Part shown: one piece after another, positions 1 to 8,073 of the stretch
Numbering within the stretch: the stretch's first letter is position 1
How the letters are laid out: every line of letters starts with the position of its first letter
NCBI GenBank assembly: GCA_013375455.1
Contig: JABXJT010000055.1
Span: 1 to 30,732, forward strand
DNA from: Candidatus Helarchaeota archaeon
Lineage (GTDB): Archaea; Asgardarchaeota; Lokiarchaeia; Helarchaeales; HEL-GB-A
Direction: 5' to 3'
DNA length: 30,732 nucleotides
The notes under the pieces: generated by a model
Database searches by the model: none
What the model was told of the DNA's origin: nothing
Seen by the model: the letters and a program-made list of their open reading frames with translations, nothing else
Program-made: the position numbers and the translations under genes

Positions 1-19
1 GCCAACTAATTTTTCTTTT

Positions 20-358
20 TTATTCTAAAACCTTTCTTGCATAAGCGACGCCTGGGGGGGTGAGGTCGACAATATTTCCTTCTATTTTAATAAAGAAGAT
101 ATCTTTCAAGAATTGGAGGTGGTACTGCAGGGTCTTCTCGTCTAAGTTCAGACTCTTTGCGAGTTCGTCCGTTGATAGAGCTTCTTCTTTAAGCATGGAA
201 ATAATTTCTCGCCTAATTGGATTCTGCATGGCACGAAGGGCTCGTCTATGTTCATCAAGTGGATCTCTTTGCGGATTTTTTTCTAGTGCCCTTTTTCTCC
301 AAGCTTCAAGATCCTCATCGCTCATCACCCTATAATTTTTCTTTACCATCTTAACCAC
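20..358 (-). CDS. Winged-helix (ArsR-like) transcriptional regulator
   Basis: A 112-residue protein with a basic, charged N-terminal third and a winged-helix DNA-binding domain. Residues about 44-90 (NPIRREIISMLKEEALSTDE, then LAKSLNLDEKTLQYHLQFLK) match the ArsR-type pattern of helix, recognition helix (EKTLQYHLQFL) and wing (FFIKIEGNIVDLTPPG). No metal-binding cysteines are present, so it is not a classical metal sensor. The first codon of the longest frame is GTG; an ATG three codons later (349) is an equally good start. It is divergent from the DUF2122 gene at 425 with a short AT-rich gap, so it could control itself or that neighbour, but no operator is evident. The family is fairly sure, the target unknown. 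Confidence 0.8.
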   Translation of the reverse strand: MVKMVKKNYRVMSDEDLEAWRKRALEKNPQRDPLDEHRRALRAMQNPIRREIISMLKEEALSTDELAKSLNLDEKTLQYHLQFLKDIFFIKIEGNIVDLTPPGVAYARKVLE

Positions 359-424
359 ATTAATAATAGGGACGGTTACATTTATTAGAATTATAGAGTT
401 GTAAAAAAAGAAACGAAATCAAGC

Positions 425-898
425 GTGATGAAGATGTTGGAGAATTTATATGTGGCAATCCATAATGTGACGGGGATTCAAAAGATCAAGGAGTATACGA
501 AGGTATTATTGGGATTTCAAATCAAAACCATAATTATTTCAAAGGCAGTCGGGTCAGCTGCGATGTCAGGGGTCCCGCAAGCGCAAAAATTGGTTTTCAA
601 GAAGGGAGGAAATTTATTATACGTGGAAGATATTCCAGATATCATTGAATTGCTGAGTCCTGATGAGATACATGTAGTAGCTCCTCAGCCATATGCAAAG
701 AATAAGTTTAATCCTGAATCGGTAGCCCAGAAGTTAAAAGATAAGACCAAAGTGCTTATGATCTTTGGAGGGAGCGACCCAGGACTTTCCAAGCGCGAAT
801 TGGATTTTGGAATTGACTCATACCTTGAAGTTCCGGCGGATATTGGAACCATTGGCACCGCGGCGATTATTCTCTATCAGATTTACACGCGTCTCTGA
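425..898 (+). CDS. DUF2122 / COG4080 protein (SpoU-methylase-like, so-called RecB-family nuclease)
   Basis: A 157-residue protein resembling the archaeal COG4080/DUF2122 family. Databases label this family either RecB-family nuclease or SpoU-like methylase; its function is unproven. The C-terminal part (GGSDPGLSKRELDFGIDSYL, then EVPADIGTIGTAAIILYQIY) has the glycine-rich, IGTAAIIL-type ending of the SPOUT (trefoil-knot) fold that binds S-adenosylmethionine. The N-terminal half (MLENLYVAIHNVTGIQKIKE) also fits the family. A start at the second ATG (428) is possible. It lies just upstream of the tRNA-Ser gene, which suits a role in RNA modification, but that is inference. Family assignment is fairly confident. 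Confidence 0.72.
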   Translation: MMKMLENLYVAIHNVTGIQKIKEYTKVLLGFQIKTIIISKAVGSAAMSGVPQAQKLVFKKGGNLLYVEDIPDIIELLSPDEIHVVAPQPYAKNKFNPESVAQKLKDKTKVLMIFGGSDPGLSKRELDFGIDSYLEVPADIGTIGTAAIILYQIYTRL

Positions 899-979
899 AA
901 AATTTAAATAAGACAATGAGAGTTTATTGTTTTGCGGAAGAAAAATAGAGCTATGACTATATGAGAATAGCTAGTAAAT

Positions 980-1095
980 GCCGAGATCTTCCAGTCTGGT
1001 AGGAAGTTAGGATTGGTGGCTTGATTCTAACCTAAAGCAGGACTGCTAATCCTGTGGTTTCGGCCGCGAGGGTTCAAATCCCTCTCTCGGCGCCA
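980..1095 (+). tRNA. tRNA-Ser(GCT) with a 31-nt non-canonical intron, CCA encoded
   Basis: The acceptor GCCGAGA pairs perfectly with TCTCGGC, followed by discriminator G and an encoded CCA. The D stem is TTCC/GGAA. The anticodon arm is CAGGA-CTGCTAA-TCCTG (anticodon GCT), the variable arm is GGTTTCGGCC and the T arm is GAGGG-TTCAAAT-CCCTC. Between the D stem and anticodon stem lie 31 extra bases (about 1006-1036) that must be removed. They fold as a BHB: exon TAGG pairs with intron CCTA (4 bp), each followed by a 3-nt AAG bulge, and the inner helix TTAGGATT pairs with GATTCTAA. The AAG direct repeat makes the cut register ambiguous by up to 3 nt without changing the product. Confidence 0.9.
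1006..1036 (+). other. BHB intron in tRNA-Ser, between positions 26 and 27
   Basis: A 31-nt insertion between the D arm and anticodon arm. It has a perfect 4-bp central helix (TAGG/CCTA), two 3-nt AAG bulges and an 8-bp inner helix with G-T wobbles. This is the geometry recognised by the archaeal tRNA splicing endonuclease. Confidence 0.82.
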
Positions 1096-1117
1096 TTTTC
1101 TTTTTTAAAAAAAGTTT
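1096..1117. terminator. Back-to-back oligo-T terminators between tRNA-Ser and SRP RNA
   Basis: Directly after the encoded CCA of tRNA-Ser the plus strand reads TTTTCTTTTTT. On the other strand, just past the 3' end of the SRP RNA, it reads ACTTTTTTT. Oligo-T tracts are the usual archaeal terminators, so the two convergent RNA genes appear to share a short spacer that stops transcription in both directions. Confidence 0.6.
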
Positions 1118-1118
1118 G

Positions 1119-1445
1119 GGGTGATAGACCCGATGCTCGACACCTTTCCGATTACCGATTTCTCTATCTGGTCTCAGACCAGTATCCTATGAGCACCAAA
1201 CGTTAGGACTTACGCTGCTCCATCCCTGGCCTCGCTGGGTTTGCCCATTAGAAGATAGTGACGACTTCCCTTCAGAAGGCGCCTAATCTACCGCCGATCC
1301 CATGGGGCCAATCCTCACTGCCGTGATAGAGCTCGCATAACCGTTCCAGAACCTCACATCGGCTTTTACTCCGCCATATAGAGCACTTGCGGTCCGGTAT
1401 ATTACCTTCAACTGCCGCCCTGTCTCAGTCAGTTAGTCTATCAAA
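1119..1445 (-). ncRNA. ffs: Signal recognition particle (7S) RNA
   Basis: About 325 nt, structured, GC-richer than its surroundings and with no ORF. The 5' TGATAGAC pairs with the 3' GTCTATCA, giving the closed 5'/3' helix typical of archaeal SRP RNA. Helix 8, the SRP54 site, is seen as GAGGCCAGGGATGGAGCAGC (plus-strand 1213-1233): a CCA/TGG stem closed by a GGGA (GNRA) tetraloop, followed by the AGCAG internal loop. The 5' (Alu) portion also resembles archaeal 7S RNAs in the TATATGGCGG and AAAAGCCGATG stretch. The RNA scaffolds SRP54 and SRP19 for cotranslational membrane targeting. Exact ends are estimated from the terminal helix. Its promoter would lie near 1464-1474. Confidence 0.83.
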
Positions 1446-1463
1446 TAATATTCACCAAATAAG

Positions 1464-1476
1464 CCTTAAAAAAGTT
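1464..1476 (-). promoter_or_regulatory. Possible box A (TATA) of the SRP RNA
   Basis: On the minus strand a CTTTTTTAAGG stretch lies about 20-30 bases before the inferred 5' end of the SRP RNA, the usual distance between an archaeal box A and the start site. Position and base composition are the only evidence. Confidence 0.35.
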
Positions 1477-1483
1477 TAGAGGA

Positions 1484-2908
1484 TTATCTTTGTAAAAAAT
1501 TTAAGATTGTATTTCCAATGAATCCATTCTTAAATTCACTCATGTACATGGTAAATTGAGTTTCGGGGACTAATTCCTTGAGTTTGGTTAAATTTAAAGT
1601 CCTGATATGGCCCCAACCACCCTCATATTTTGATGTATTTTTTAAATAACTTTCCCAATAGTTTTTAAAATTTTCTTGGCCAAGAAGATAGCATTCATAG
1701 AATAATTGGTTTTTCCCCAATGGAATGTGTATTTGCTGTTTTAATTGATTTTCGCAATTTAATTTTGTTCTTGCCTTTATCGCTTTCTGCATTCCAACGA
1801 CTTTAGGACTTGGTTCCATAATCACCAATAATAATCCTCCTCCTTGTAAAAGCATATTAATTTCATGTTCTGTTATTGAAATGGAGTGTTTTCTCGCAAA
1901 AAATTGCTTTCTGTCTTTCTTTAGTTTACAATTCAACTTAATAAATTTAATTTCAATGATATAATAACGTTTATTCCAAAAGAATGGGATGTCTCCAACA
2001 AGATTTTTCATTGGGATCCCATCTACTACAATAGGATTATTGCATTTTTCAGGACGACAATCCCAAACAGGTACGCCTCTGTATAGGAGAGCTTTCATCA
2101 CAAAATTGCGCACTTCTTCCTCAGATGTAAAATAAGAATGTTTCATTTGGATGTTTGGAATTTGGTTCGGAAAAGTCAACTGAGTTGATACTTTAGGTGA
2201 TGTTTCTAGATGTTTCAAAATAATATTAGCAATATTTCCCTTACCAAAATCACTCATATAAAGACGATAATAGCTTTTTGGGACTATCTCTTTAAGTTTA
2301 AGGAAACTTAGGATTCGACCTGGGCCCCTTTCACTCGGTCGGATGGGTGCAGTTTTTAAATGGTTCTCCCAATATGATTGGAATTGATTTTGACTTAGTA
2401 GGTAACATTCATAAAAAAGACGATTTTTTCCTATTAACTCACGATATTGGTTTAGCCCTTTGTTGCATTCTGCTCTGGTCACTCCTTTTATGCCTGATCT
2501 TCCAGCGAATTTCGGATGCGGCTCCGTAACAACCATTAATAGTCCCCCACCTTTTAAAAGTAAATCGCTTTGCGAGTCAGATAGTCTAATGGGTCTTCTT
2601 TGAATCCGAAATTGATTTTGATGAGAATCAACTTTAGTACCCAATGTATATAACTTGAGTTCAATAACATAATAGTGCCCTTTCCAAAAGAAGGGGATAT
2701 CTCCAACCGCAATTTTCATCGGAATCCCATCCACTATGATGGGTTCATTGGTCTTTTCGGGGCGAGAATCCCAAACAGTCACGCCTTTATTGATCAAGGC
2801 ATTCATCACTACTCGTCGCAGATGCTCTTCACTCACAAAATATGGTTTTGAAAATTGTTCGTCAAAAGGAGAAGTGTTTACTTTTTCCCGAGGTTCCCTA
2901 ACTTTCAT
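1484..2908 (-). CDS. Tandem-duplicated PD-(D/E)XK-like nuclease domain protein, unrecognised
   Basis: A 474-residue protein built from two copies of the same ~235-residue module (offset about 236). Each copy carries SEE..R..VM.AL...GV.VWD.RPEK, then VDGIPM, then VGDIPFFW....YYVIE(L/I)K, a GGGLL(M/L)V strand, GKN.LFYECYLL.Q and YMS.F..G.I. The D-x12-E-x-K arrangement (Asp70, Glu83, Lys85; again Asp306, Glu319, Lys321) is the catalytic signature of PD-(D/E)XK nucleases, with the acidic and lysine residues on adjacent strands. Both copies keep it, so both may be active or one protein may act as an internal dimer. No methylase or helicase partner is adjacent. A DNA-repair, resolvase or restriction-like role is possible; none is shown. 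I do not recognise a named family. Confidence 0.62.
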   Translation of the reverse strand: MKVREPREKVNTSPFDEQFSKPYFVSEEHLRRVVMNALINKGVTVWDSRPEKTNEPIIVDGIPMKIAVGDIPFFWKGHYYVIELKLYTLGTKVDSHQNQFRIQRRPIRLSDSQSDLLLKGGGLLMVVTEPHPKFAGRSGIKGVTRAECNKGLNQYRELIGKNRLFYECYLLSQNQFQSYWENHLKTAPIRPSERGPGRILSFLKLKEIVPKSYYRLYMSDFGKGNIANIILKHLETSPKVSTQLTFPNQIPNIQMKHSYFTSEEEVRNFVMKALLYRGVPVWDCRPEKCNNPIVVDGIPMKNLVGDIPFFWNKRYYIIEIKFIKLNCKLKKDRKQFFARKHSISITEHEINMLLQGGGLLLVIMEPSPKVVGMQKAIKARTKLNCENQLKQQIHIPLGKNQLFYECYLLGQENFKNYWESYLKNTSKYEGGWGHIRTLNLTKLKELVPETQFTMYMSEFKNGFIGNTILNFLQR

Positions 2909-2924
2909 TTAATAAAATATCTTA

Positions 2925-2941
2925 TTTGAGTAAATATAAAA
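2925..2941 (-). promoter_or_regulatory. Candidate promoter of the tandem nuclease gene
   Basis: The minus strand reads CCTTTTATATTTACTC about 20-30 bases before the ATG at 2908. This is a plausible box A, and the transcript would have little or no leader. Sequence and spacing only. Confidence 0.35.
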
Positions 2942-2979
2942 GGGGAGAGGCCGTGAATGAAAAGTGAAAAAAAATATAT

Positions 2980-3933
2980 TCAAATTTTCTTCGAGGAGAA
3001 GCCTTGGAGGTCTTGCATGAGTTGGCAAAATTTACAAATTTTCTCGGTGGCAGGTTCATGGCATACGGGGCAGGGGTGAATTTCCTGTTTAATTTGTAGG
3101 TATTGCTGGATTTTATCGCCAGATCGGAGGACGGAGTGCTTGGTCCCCGGGCGTTTTTGCTCCATGTCATTCAAAATTTGCTGAATATCATTTCGAAGGA
3201 CCCCCTCAGCGTAGGGGCAAGTCTGTGAGTGAAAAGGTAAATCGCGGAAGAAGGCGTAGGCAGCAATCTCCCGTTCCGGAATTTCCCGGAGGGGTTTAAC
3301 GCGAGTAACAAATAGATCGTGAATCTGGCGCGTGTCCAGGTTGGTGCGTCCCATTCGCAGGACATCACTCCGAAACACGTTCATCAAGACCGTTTGGGCT
3401 TCATCATCGAGATTATGGCCAATGGCGAGTTTATCCACTTTCAACTCACGGGCCATTTGATTGAGGGCGCGTCGGCGGAGAATGCCACAGAAAAAGCAAG
3501 CAGTATGAGTTTCTTCTGATTTTTTATTGTATATCTCAACAATTTCATCCAAGGAATATCCATAGAGGTCTTTAAAAGACATAACGTGGTGCTCAATCTC
3601 AAGATCAGAAGCAATTTGAGTGGCGAGTTTTAAACTCTCATCCCGATATCCTTTAATCCCTTCATCAATGGTAATGGCAAGCAGTGAAGATTTGGAGAAC
3701 CGTTCTTCAACCTTCTTCAGAATATGAAGGAGCACGGTGCTATCCTTGCCACCGCTAATGCCGACTCCGATTCGATCCGTTTCCTTGAGCATTTTATGTC
3801 TAGCAATGGTGCGGGCAACTTTTCGATCGATGGATTCGAGAAAATGCCTTCTACAGAGATGTTCTCCCGAATAAGGACGATAATAAGCCGCTTCCTTTTT
3901 ACATTTTAAGCATCGTGTCAAATTAGGGCCCAA
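2980..3933 (-). CDS. ttuA: tRNA 2-thiolation enzyme, TtuA/NcsA (Ncs6/Ctu1-like) family
   Basis: A 317-residue PP-loop ATPase that adenylates a tRNA uridine and replaces its oxygen with sulfur. An N-terminal zinc site is formed by C8, C11, C27 and H30. The ATP-binding PP-loop SGGKDS is at 60-65. The catalytic cysteines CFFC (146, 149) and C239 (QTCPY) would hold a [4Fe-4S] cluster as in TtuA, and GHNLDDEAQT follows the family. A second zinc ribbon (C288, C291, C300, C303) closes the protein. In archaea the sulfur comes from a ubiquitin-like SAMP/TtuB protein, not seen here. The start is TTG and immediately follows the TAG stop of the site-2 protease gene, so the two are translationally coupled. 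Thiolation of U34 or of U54 cannot be decided from sequence. Confidence 0.92.
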   Translation of the reverse strand: MGPNLTRCLKCKKEAAYYRPYSGEHLCRRHFLESIDRKVARTIARHKMLKETDRIGVGISGGKDSTVLLHILKKVEERFSKSSLLAITIDEGIKGYRDESLKLATQIASDLEIEHHVMSFKDLYGYSLDEIVEIYNKKSEETHTACFFCGILRRRALNQMARELKVDKLAIGHNLDDEAQTVLMNVFRSDVLRMGRTNLDTRQIHDLFVTRVKPLREIPEREIAAYAFFRDLPFHSQTCPYAEGVLRNDIQQILNDMEQKRPGTKHSVLRSGDKIQQYLQIKQEIHPCPVCHEPATEKICKFCQLMQDLQGFSSKKI

Positions 3934-5652
3934 CTAGTAAAGAATTCCAGAAAATATGGAGAAGATATCGAACAGGATTAAGGAGAGTATGATGTTTGAA
4001 AGGAGTAGGAAGATTGCTAATCCCCTTACACTCCAAATGAAAGTTTTTACCCACGTCCACGGTTCTTTCGGTTTGAGCTGTTCAGTTTTTGATTTCTCAT
4101 CGGAACCCTCCCCAGAAGATTCAGAGGAATTGGAACGAGGGAAATCTCTATTAAATAATGAGGTAAATAATTTATCACCATCAAAGGGGGGAATCGGGAG
4201 AAGGTTAATGAGTCCCACGGCGAGAGAGAACATATATAAATATACGAGTGTCTGATACACGTGAGGCGCAAGGGGACCGAATAAAATGGCCAATTCGCGA
4301 TCGAGGAGATAGTTCCCTATCCATATCCCGAAACGCCCTTCTGTTTGGTTAGTAAGCGGATATAATTTACATAAATCAATACTTACGTTAAAATCGGTCG
4401 AAGCATTAAATATGAAATCGAGTTGAAGAAATTCTGAGCCATTGACGTAATCTTCTAATTTATATCCAGCAGCTCTTGAGATATTTCCAGTCAAGGTGAC
4501 TTCAGAGCTTAAATTTTGGAAGGAGAATATCTCGTAATTCTGCGAAGGATTTGTAATATTCACTATGTATGCCTTGCTAGTATTAAAAACGCTTAGGCTC
4601 GCATTGATATCGAGGTCAATAACGATCCAAGTAAGATTTACGGCGGATATGCTAAAGGCTGAAAAATTAATTAAAAGCGAGAAATTGAGGTAAGTATTTG
4701 AGGAATTGAAAAGTAATCTGGCTTGATCAGAGGTGGAGAGATTCTCTAGCCCTCCATTGACATATGTTCCGTTATTTATTAAAAATTGTCCCCAAGGACG
4801 GTAAGCCGCTGTTCGGTTAAAGCCAGTAATGACCAACCGATTCGAAATGCTCCCATTTTCAGCTTGAACCGTAAAATTGGCGGGGTCAAAGGGTTTAAAT
4901 TGATCCAATACTGTATCCAAATGAGTGCCATCTCTTATTTGCGTTCCATTAACTTGCATGATGATCTCGTCCTGTTGTAGGATGCCGTAGGCTGCGCCAT
5001 CTGTTTCGATCTTATAAAGATAGGCGCCCTCTCCGACGCGATACATGTTTGTAACCAAAATTAAGGCGAAAAGCGCAATGATCAAATTAATGAACGACCC
5101 CGCAATAAAAATTCGCTGACGCGTTAGACGCTTTTTCTTGGCCGCTTGTTTATCATCGAGTTCGACAAAGGCACCAAAGAAAACAATGAACGCAAGGAAT
5201 CCTGAGGATTTCACCGTAACTCCATCGATCCGAGCGGCAATCCCGTGGGCTACTTCATGAGAAAACATTATTATCGCAATGGGAATTATCATATATAATA
5301 AAGGAAGTCCTGTCACGGTTACGCCTGGAATGAATGGCACAATCGCCTGTTCAGGTCGTGGTGCGGTCAAAAGACCATGAAGATTTATGCCTAGCCAAAC
5401 CATCGTGAAGACCATTGCAAAAAATCCAAATCCAATACCGACAGTTAATAAGGCCCTCCAAAATCGAGGAAACCGCTTCGCTACTTTGTTGATGAAGCGA
5501 TTTAACCGAGTCGTTTTTGCGAGAAGGAGGCCTGGTCCAATCTCCCAGCCCCTTTTCTCTAGTTTAAAGAGAGTCCCAATACCCCATAAACAGAGCCAAA
5601 AGGAGAGTAAAAACAGGAAAAACATCCAGACATCGAATTGCGAACGAACCAC
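3934..5652 (-). CDS. Site-2 protease (M50) family intramembrane metalloprotease with PDZ-like domain
   Basis: A 572-residue polytopic membrane protein. Hydrophobic segments lie at about 9-28, 68-92 and 115-132. The zinc motif HEVAH (132-136) lies in the third region, and the second catalytic motif LLPIPPFDGDKLF lies near the C terminus, giving the DG aspartate. Between them is a long, N-x-S/T-rich region with a PDZ-like start (IQ..GAYGILQQDEIIMQVNGT type). Two further hydrophobic segments follow. The family cleaves transmembrane substrates, usually anti-sigma factors or membrane-tethered regulators. The start is GTG at 5652, with GGAG just upstream. It is expressed with ttuA (stop and start codons touch) and probably with cutA (9-base gap). 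The substrate is unknown. Confidence 0.9.
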   Translation of the reverse strand: MVRSQFDVWMFFLFLLSFWLCLWGIGTLFKLEKRGWEIGPGLLLAKTTRLNRFINKVAKRFPRFWRALLTVGIGFGFFAMVFTMVWLGINLHGLLTAPRPEQAIVPFIPGVTVTGLPLLYMIIPIAIIMFSHEVAHGIAARIDGVTVKSSGFLAFIVFFGAFVELDDKQAAKKKRLTRQRIFIAGSFINLIIALFALILVTNMYRVGEGAYLYKIETDGAAYGILQQDEIIMQVNGTQIRDGTHLDTVLDQFKPFDPANFTVQAENGSISNRLVITGFNRTAAYRPWGQFLINNGTYVNGGLENLSTSDQARLLFNSSNTYLNFSLLINFSAFSISAVNLTWIVIDLDINASLSVFNTSKAYIVNITNPSQNYEIFSFQNLSSEVTLTGNISRAAGYKLEDYVNGSEFLQLDFIFNASTDFNVSIDLCKLYPLTNQTEGRFGIWIGNYLLDRELAILFGPLAPHVYQTLVYLYMFSLAVGLINLLPIPPFDGDKLFTSLFNRDFPRSNSSESSGEGSDEKSKTEQLKPKEPWTWVKTFIWSVRGLAIFLLLSNIILSLILFDIFSIFSGILY

Positions 5653-5661
5653 GCTCCAATA

Positions 5662-5970
5662 TTAACCAGATAACGTTTCATCAATCCAATTTAAATAATC
5701 AGGTAAGCCATCTTCAATTGAGAGAACAATGCATTCAGGCACTTCATACGGGTGAATTTCTTTGATGGTTTTTTTCAATTGTTCTATTTTCTTGTCTTTA
5801 GTTTTGATTATAAGTAAGTTTTCTTTATCATCTTCAATTTTGCCCTTCCATCTATAAATTGAACGGATGGGCATTATATTTACACATGCTGCCACGTTCT
5901 TCTTCACCAGTGCTTCGGCAATTTTGGGTCCATCTGCCTCCGCGGTGGTGACAAATACCACTTTAAACAT
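5662..5970 (-). CDS. cutA: CutA1 family divalent-cation tolerance protein
   Basis: A 102-residue protein matching CutA1 along its full length: VVFVTTAEADGPKIAEALVK, VAACVNIMPIRSIYRWKGKI, LLIIKTK and HPYEVPECIVLSIEDGLPDY. CutA1 forms a very stable trimer with a ferredoxin-like fold. It was linked to copper tolerance in E. coli, but its biochemical role in archaea is unknown. It begins the run cutA, site-2 protease, ttuA on the minus strand, and the small gap to the protease suggests cotranscription. Confidence 0.95.
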   Translation of the reverse strand: MFKVVFVTTAEADGPKIAEALVKKNVAACVNIMPIRSIYRWKGKIEDDKENLLIIKTKDKKIEQLKKTIKEIHPYEVPECIVLSIEDGLPDYLNWIDETLSG

Positions 5971-6039
5971 TTTTGGTTAGCTCACGATATTTCTAATTTT
6001 AGATCGCGTCTTCTCATAAAAAAATTCTGATTCATTTTT

Positions 6040-6348
6040 TTACCGAATGTTTTTGCAATAGCCAATTACTTGAAAGTCCTCATCATCAAAATCATCTATC
6101 GTCCAATTGATAACATCTTGTTCCAATTTTTGTACGAGATCTGGGTGGTCTTTCAGAGTATTTTCGGAAATTTGCATGTTATAACTCGTTTTGATCCAGT
6201 CGAATATTGCCAGTTTTAGAAACTCCCTCGCGCCATCGAGGGAAATATGAAACTTTTCAGAAACTGCTGAAATTAATGGGGTTTTTTGATTTAATAATTT
6301 AGAGATAGTGTTTTCCATGAACATCACACTATTAAATAACGATTTCAA
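6040..6348 (-). CDS. Small hypothetical protein
   Basis: Up to 102 residues; not recognised. The longest frame starts at a weak TTG. ATG codons at 6324 and 6318 (MENTISKLL...) are better candidates, the latter preceded by GTGATG. The sequence looks mainly helical, with an acidic DDFDDEDFQ stretch near the end and a single cysteine. There is no membrane segment or known motif. It is divergent from the flippase gene with a short AT-rich gap. Confidence 0.5.
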   Translation of the reverse strand: MKSLFNSVMFMENTISKLLNQKTPLISAVSEKFHISLDGAREFLKLAIFDWIKTSYNMQISENTLKDHPDLVQKLEQDVINWTIDDFDDEDFQVIGYCKNIR

Positions 6349-6390
6349 TTTACGATCATTTATTATTTATTTCAAAAGGTTTTGATTGCG

Positions 6391-8046
6391 ATGTCTGTAT
6401 TCGAAGAAGGCCCATCAGTGGCAAAGGTAATCACGGGAGGAAGTTTAACTTTTCTAATGGCGATGATAGCGGGAGGGCTTGCATGGGTTTTTGGAATTGC
6501 GTTTACTTATGAAGATTTTGGGTTGGGTAAAGATGCCTATGGGGTTTTTATAACAGGACAAGCTATTATCGTGTTAATTGTATGCATAACATGGGGTGTC
6601 AATCAATCCATTCAAAAATATGTAGCCGAATTTTTGGTTACAGATAAAGAAAAAGCAGAACTCTATGCCCGTAATGGCACTATTATTATAATTATTTTCG
6701 CATTAGTTACATGTATTATTAACTGCACGATAGGACTTTTACTTTTTCCGTATGATTCAATGATAGGATTATTACTTTTAATTATAGGCCCGACTATCCT
6801 CATAATATCTTTAAAAGAAGGTATTGTTGGAAATATTGCAGCAATTCAACGGTTTGATCATGTTGCTGTTATTAACGCTTGTATGGCCTTGGGATTATTT
6901 GCGGTTGGAATTCCTCTCATTTTTTTCATCAAAGGACACTATCCAAGTACTCAATACGCTGCCATAGCACCGCTAACACTTTTTGGGTTAACCGTCGGGT
7001 ATTTCATTCAATTTCTGGTCGCGTGGTATTATGGACGTAAAAGTCTCCCTTTTGAGATTAAAAAGTTGTATGCAGGTCCCAAGGATATTCGTATTATGGG
7101 AAAAATTTTTAAATATGGATTATATTGCGCAATTCCCACTATAATTCTATCAGGAGCTATCCTGTGGATCCCTGCTTTGCTGATGTCTTTCATATTAGGA
7201 CCAGCCACTCCTGGCTTGTACGGGGTCATCGTGGGGTATTCCTTTGTTATGCTAACGATTTCATTCATGGGGTGGCCAATGATAAGTGCGGTTTCGGAAG
7301 CGCGTGCAATGGGGGACCAAAAATTGATTGACGATTATTTCCGGAGTAATATCAAGAGCTCTTTCAACTTTATAGCCCTGTTCTTAACGATTTTTGTTGG
7401 ACTTTCTCGACCAATCCTTGCTCTCTTCCATGGTTCCGAATTCATTGAGGGTCATATTCCTTTTATAATTCTTTCGATAGGAGTTTCCCTGTTAGCACTA
7501 GAATTCATTTGTTGCACGATTCTTATCGGTGTTGGAGAGGGAAGAAAGGCTTCTTACGTTTTCATAGCACTTACTCTATGTGAAATCATCCTTACAGTAC
7601 TTTTTATAAATTTATTTCCTGCTAACATTGTAAATTATGCTCCAACTAGTGCAATACTCATTTCCAGTTTGATAGTGCTTCCCATCATTCCTAAACTCTT
7701 AAAATCCCATATCACGGTTCCCTTCCCAAAGCATACCCTTTGGAAAGGTAGCATGTCCGTTATAATTGCTCTCGGGGTTGGTTTTCTCATTGATTCTTTC
7801 ATTTTTTCCTTCGTATCACTTACGGGTTTTGTGATAGGAATTCTGATCCTTGCAGGTATGTACTTGCTATCCATGCTCCTTTTGGCAGGATATGATGATG
7901 AAGATTTTGAAATGATTTATGATTCATTAAAAACGTTTAAATTAACCGCCTTAACAAATGCAATAAAAACATTCCAGAAAATAACTCAAAAGAGTCCTTT
8001 TTACAAAAAATCTAAAAAGTCTGATGATGGAGAAAAAGAAAATTAA
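6391..8046 (+). CDS. MOP-superfamily (Wzx/MurJ-type) lipid-linked polysaccharide flippase-like protein
   Basis: About 551 residues with roughly 12-14 hydrophobic segments spread over the whole length. The N-terminal organisation is typical of polysaccharide-biosynthesis transporters (GGSLTFLMAMIAGGLAWVFG, then GVFITGQAIIVLIVCITWG and NQSIQKYVAEFLVTDKEKAE). The short loop with charged Tyr-Val-Ala-Glu-Phe after the second segment is common in this family. Such proteins flip lipid-linked sugars for surface glycans or N-glycosylation. The ATG at 6391 is preferred because AAAGGT lies about ten bases upstream; an in-frame TTG at 6382 is too close to that site. The C-terminal tail is cytosolic and Lys/Asp/Glu-rich. 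No glycosyltransferases are adjacent, so the substrate is unknown. Confidence 0.78.
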   Translation: MSVFEEGPSVAKVITGGSLTFLMAMIAGGLAWVFGIAFTYEDFGLGKDAYGVFITGQAIIVLIVCITWGVNQSIQKYVAEFLVTDKEKAELYARNGTIIIIIFALVTCIINCTIGLLLFPYDSMIGLLLLIIGPTILIISLKEGIVGNIAAIQRFDHVAVINACMALGLFAVGIPLIFFIKGHYPSTQYAAIAPLTLFGLTVGYFIQFLVAWYYGRKSLPFEIKKLYAGPKDIRIMGKIFKYGLYCAIPTIILSGAILWIPALLMSFILGPATPGLYGVIVGYSFVMLTISFMGWPMISAVSEARAMGDQKLIDDYFRSNIKSSFNFIALFLTIFVGLSRPILALFHGSEFIEGHIPFIILSIGVSLLALEFICCTILIGVGEGRKASYVFIALTLCEIILTVLFINLFPANIVNYAPTSAILISSLIVLPIIPKLLKSHITVPFPKHTLWKGSMSVIIALGVGFLIDSFIFSFVSLTGFVIGILILAGMYLLSMLLLAGYDDEDFEMIYDSLKTFKLTALTNAIKTFQKITQKSPFYKKSKKSDDGEKEN

Positions 8047-8073
8047 GATATGCCATTATAAATTTAGAGATAA

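Noticed and set aside
1119..1445. RNase P RNA
   Set aside because: The conserved RNase P cores were not found, whereas the closing terminal helix and the helix 8 tetraloop with AGCAG fit SRP RNA.
2980..5970. Mobile element or genomic island covering ttuA, protease and cutA
   Set aside because: No transposase, integrase, terminal repeats or target duplication is visible. These are ordinary chromosomal genes in a tight operon.
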